From positions 620,001 through 684,000 of the forward strand of contig NZ_JAKRFI010000001.1 in NCBI RefSeq assembly GCF_022348165.1: a stretch of 64,000 bases of DNA. The letters run 5' to 3'. This DNA comes from Halomonas sp. McH1-25. GTDB taxonomy: Bacteria; Pseudomonadota; Gammaproteobacteria; Pseudomonadales; Halomonadaceae. Both the position numbers and the translations under genes were made by a program. Positions within the stretch are counted from its first letter, which is position 1. Every line of letters starts with the position of its first letter. The notes under the pieces are model-generated. The model saw only the letters and a program-made list of their open reading frames with translations, was not told where the DNA came from and did no database searches. This document shows positions 63,708-64,000 of this stretch, piece after piece.

Positions 63708-64000
63708 TGGGTGGCCTCCTTCTTTTGTTCTGCGACAACCATTCGCTGGCCGTAATAAGCGACCTTCTCGGCATTGCGCAGCGGCGTATCGCCAGGCTTG
63801 CCTTGGGCGACACGATCCATGCCCATGCGCCACAGCGCCTTGAAGGCATTGCCCTCGGCAAAGCTGAATTGGAAAAGCTCAATCAGGTCTTCGCACTCGG
63901 CTTGGTAGGGCTGGAGGCGCTTAGGCTCGGTGATCTTGGCAACCCAGTAGTCGTTATCGCCGCCGGATGATTGCGCCGGTTGAATCCTTCCGGCTTGAAA
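63704..64000 (-). CDS. Phage protein, DUF3310-like (N-terminus beyond window)
   Basis: Open to the window edge; 98 residues are visible. ECEDLIELFQFSFAEGNAFK, then ALWRMGMDRVAQGKPGDTPL resemble the EGNAxKYLWR pattern of DUF3310 proteins. Its stop overlaps the next ATG by 4 nt. The N-terminus is missing, so family membership is tentative. Confidence 0.6.
   Translation of the reverse strand, partial: FQAGRIQPAQSSGGDNDYWVAKITEPKRLQPYQAECEDLIELFQFSFAEGNAFKALWRMGMDRVAQGKPGDTPLRNAEKVAYYGQRMVVAEQKKEATQ

Larger units (their letters stand above)
56865..64000. mobile_element. Prophage or integrative element, left part
   Basis: From the tRNA-Leu 3' end to the window edge all genes are on the minus strand. 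They comprise an integrase, an excisionase-like protein, HNH endonucleases and a string of small, tightly overlapping early-type genes. No structural phage genes are visible, so a phage remnant or satellite cannot be excluded. The right attachment site is outside the window. Confidence 0.88.

Overview
The window is GC-rich chromosomal DNA from a gammaproteobacterium, most likely a halophile of the Halomonas type. That placement is an inference. It rests on a BCCT betaine-type transporter, a complete rnfABCDGE-nth locus, a carboxy(nor)spermidine dehydrogenase/decarboxylase pair, a uvrY/gacA-uvrC-pgsA-tRNA block and the overall codon bias. No rRNA or CRISPR array was found.

Layout. 1-26 kb holds core and envelope genes, mostly in one- to three-gene units: a partial membrane-anchored coiled-coil protein, arfB, a 7TM-DISM diguanylate cyclase, HopJ, ExoD, a CorA-type Mg transporter, a Mut7-C protein, a BrkB-type membrane protein, a TerB/aldo-keto reductase/DUF6064 operon, a beta-lactamase-fold hydrolase, a phospholipase-D-like protein, a BCCT transporter, ppiC, a rhomboid protease, thiI, two coupled alpha/beta hydrolases, a DUF421 protein, a hydrolase-mepA pair, polB, and the spermidine-branch pair ending in nspC.

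26.1-31.1 kb is a strikingly AT-rich four-gene island inserted between nspC and metG. It encodes a Dam-type adenine methylase, a calcineurin-like phosphoesterase, a large ORC/Cdc6-like P-loop ATPase and a 301-residue protein I do not recognise. All four overlap head to tail on the minus strand. The layout is that of a defence operon, I cannot match it to a named system, and it is the main candidate for something undescribed. An 8-bp palindromic repeat (AGCTAGCT) lies at both edges.

31.2-56.4 kb returns to core genes: metG, a hexuronate locus (manD, uxuB and a uxuA stump), a CHASE4 diguanylate cyclase, rnfABCDGE-nth, a YdcF protein, a glutathione S-transferase remnant, an HlyU-like gene, argG, rnt, an HPF/cold-shock fusion, grxD, argF, several small metal-binding or hypothetical proteins, tRNA-Ala, gacA/uvrY, uvrC and pgsA.

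56.5-64 kb begins with tRNA-Gly, tRNA-Cys and tRNA-Leu. A prophage or integrative element then sits directly against tRNA-Leu and runs off the right edge. Its visible part is an integrase, an overlapping excisionase-like gene, two HNH endonucleases (one with an AP2-like domain), a MazG-like protein, and a chain of small early genes coupled by 4-bp stop/start overlaps. Three near-identical terminator/ribosome-site cassettes punctuate that chain.
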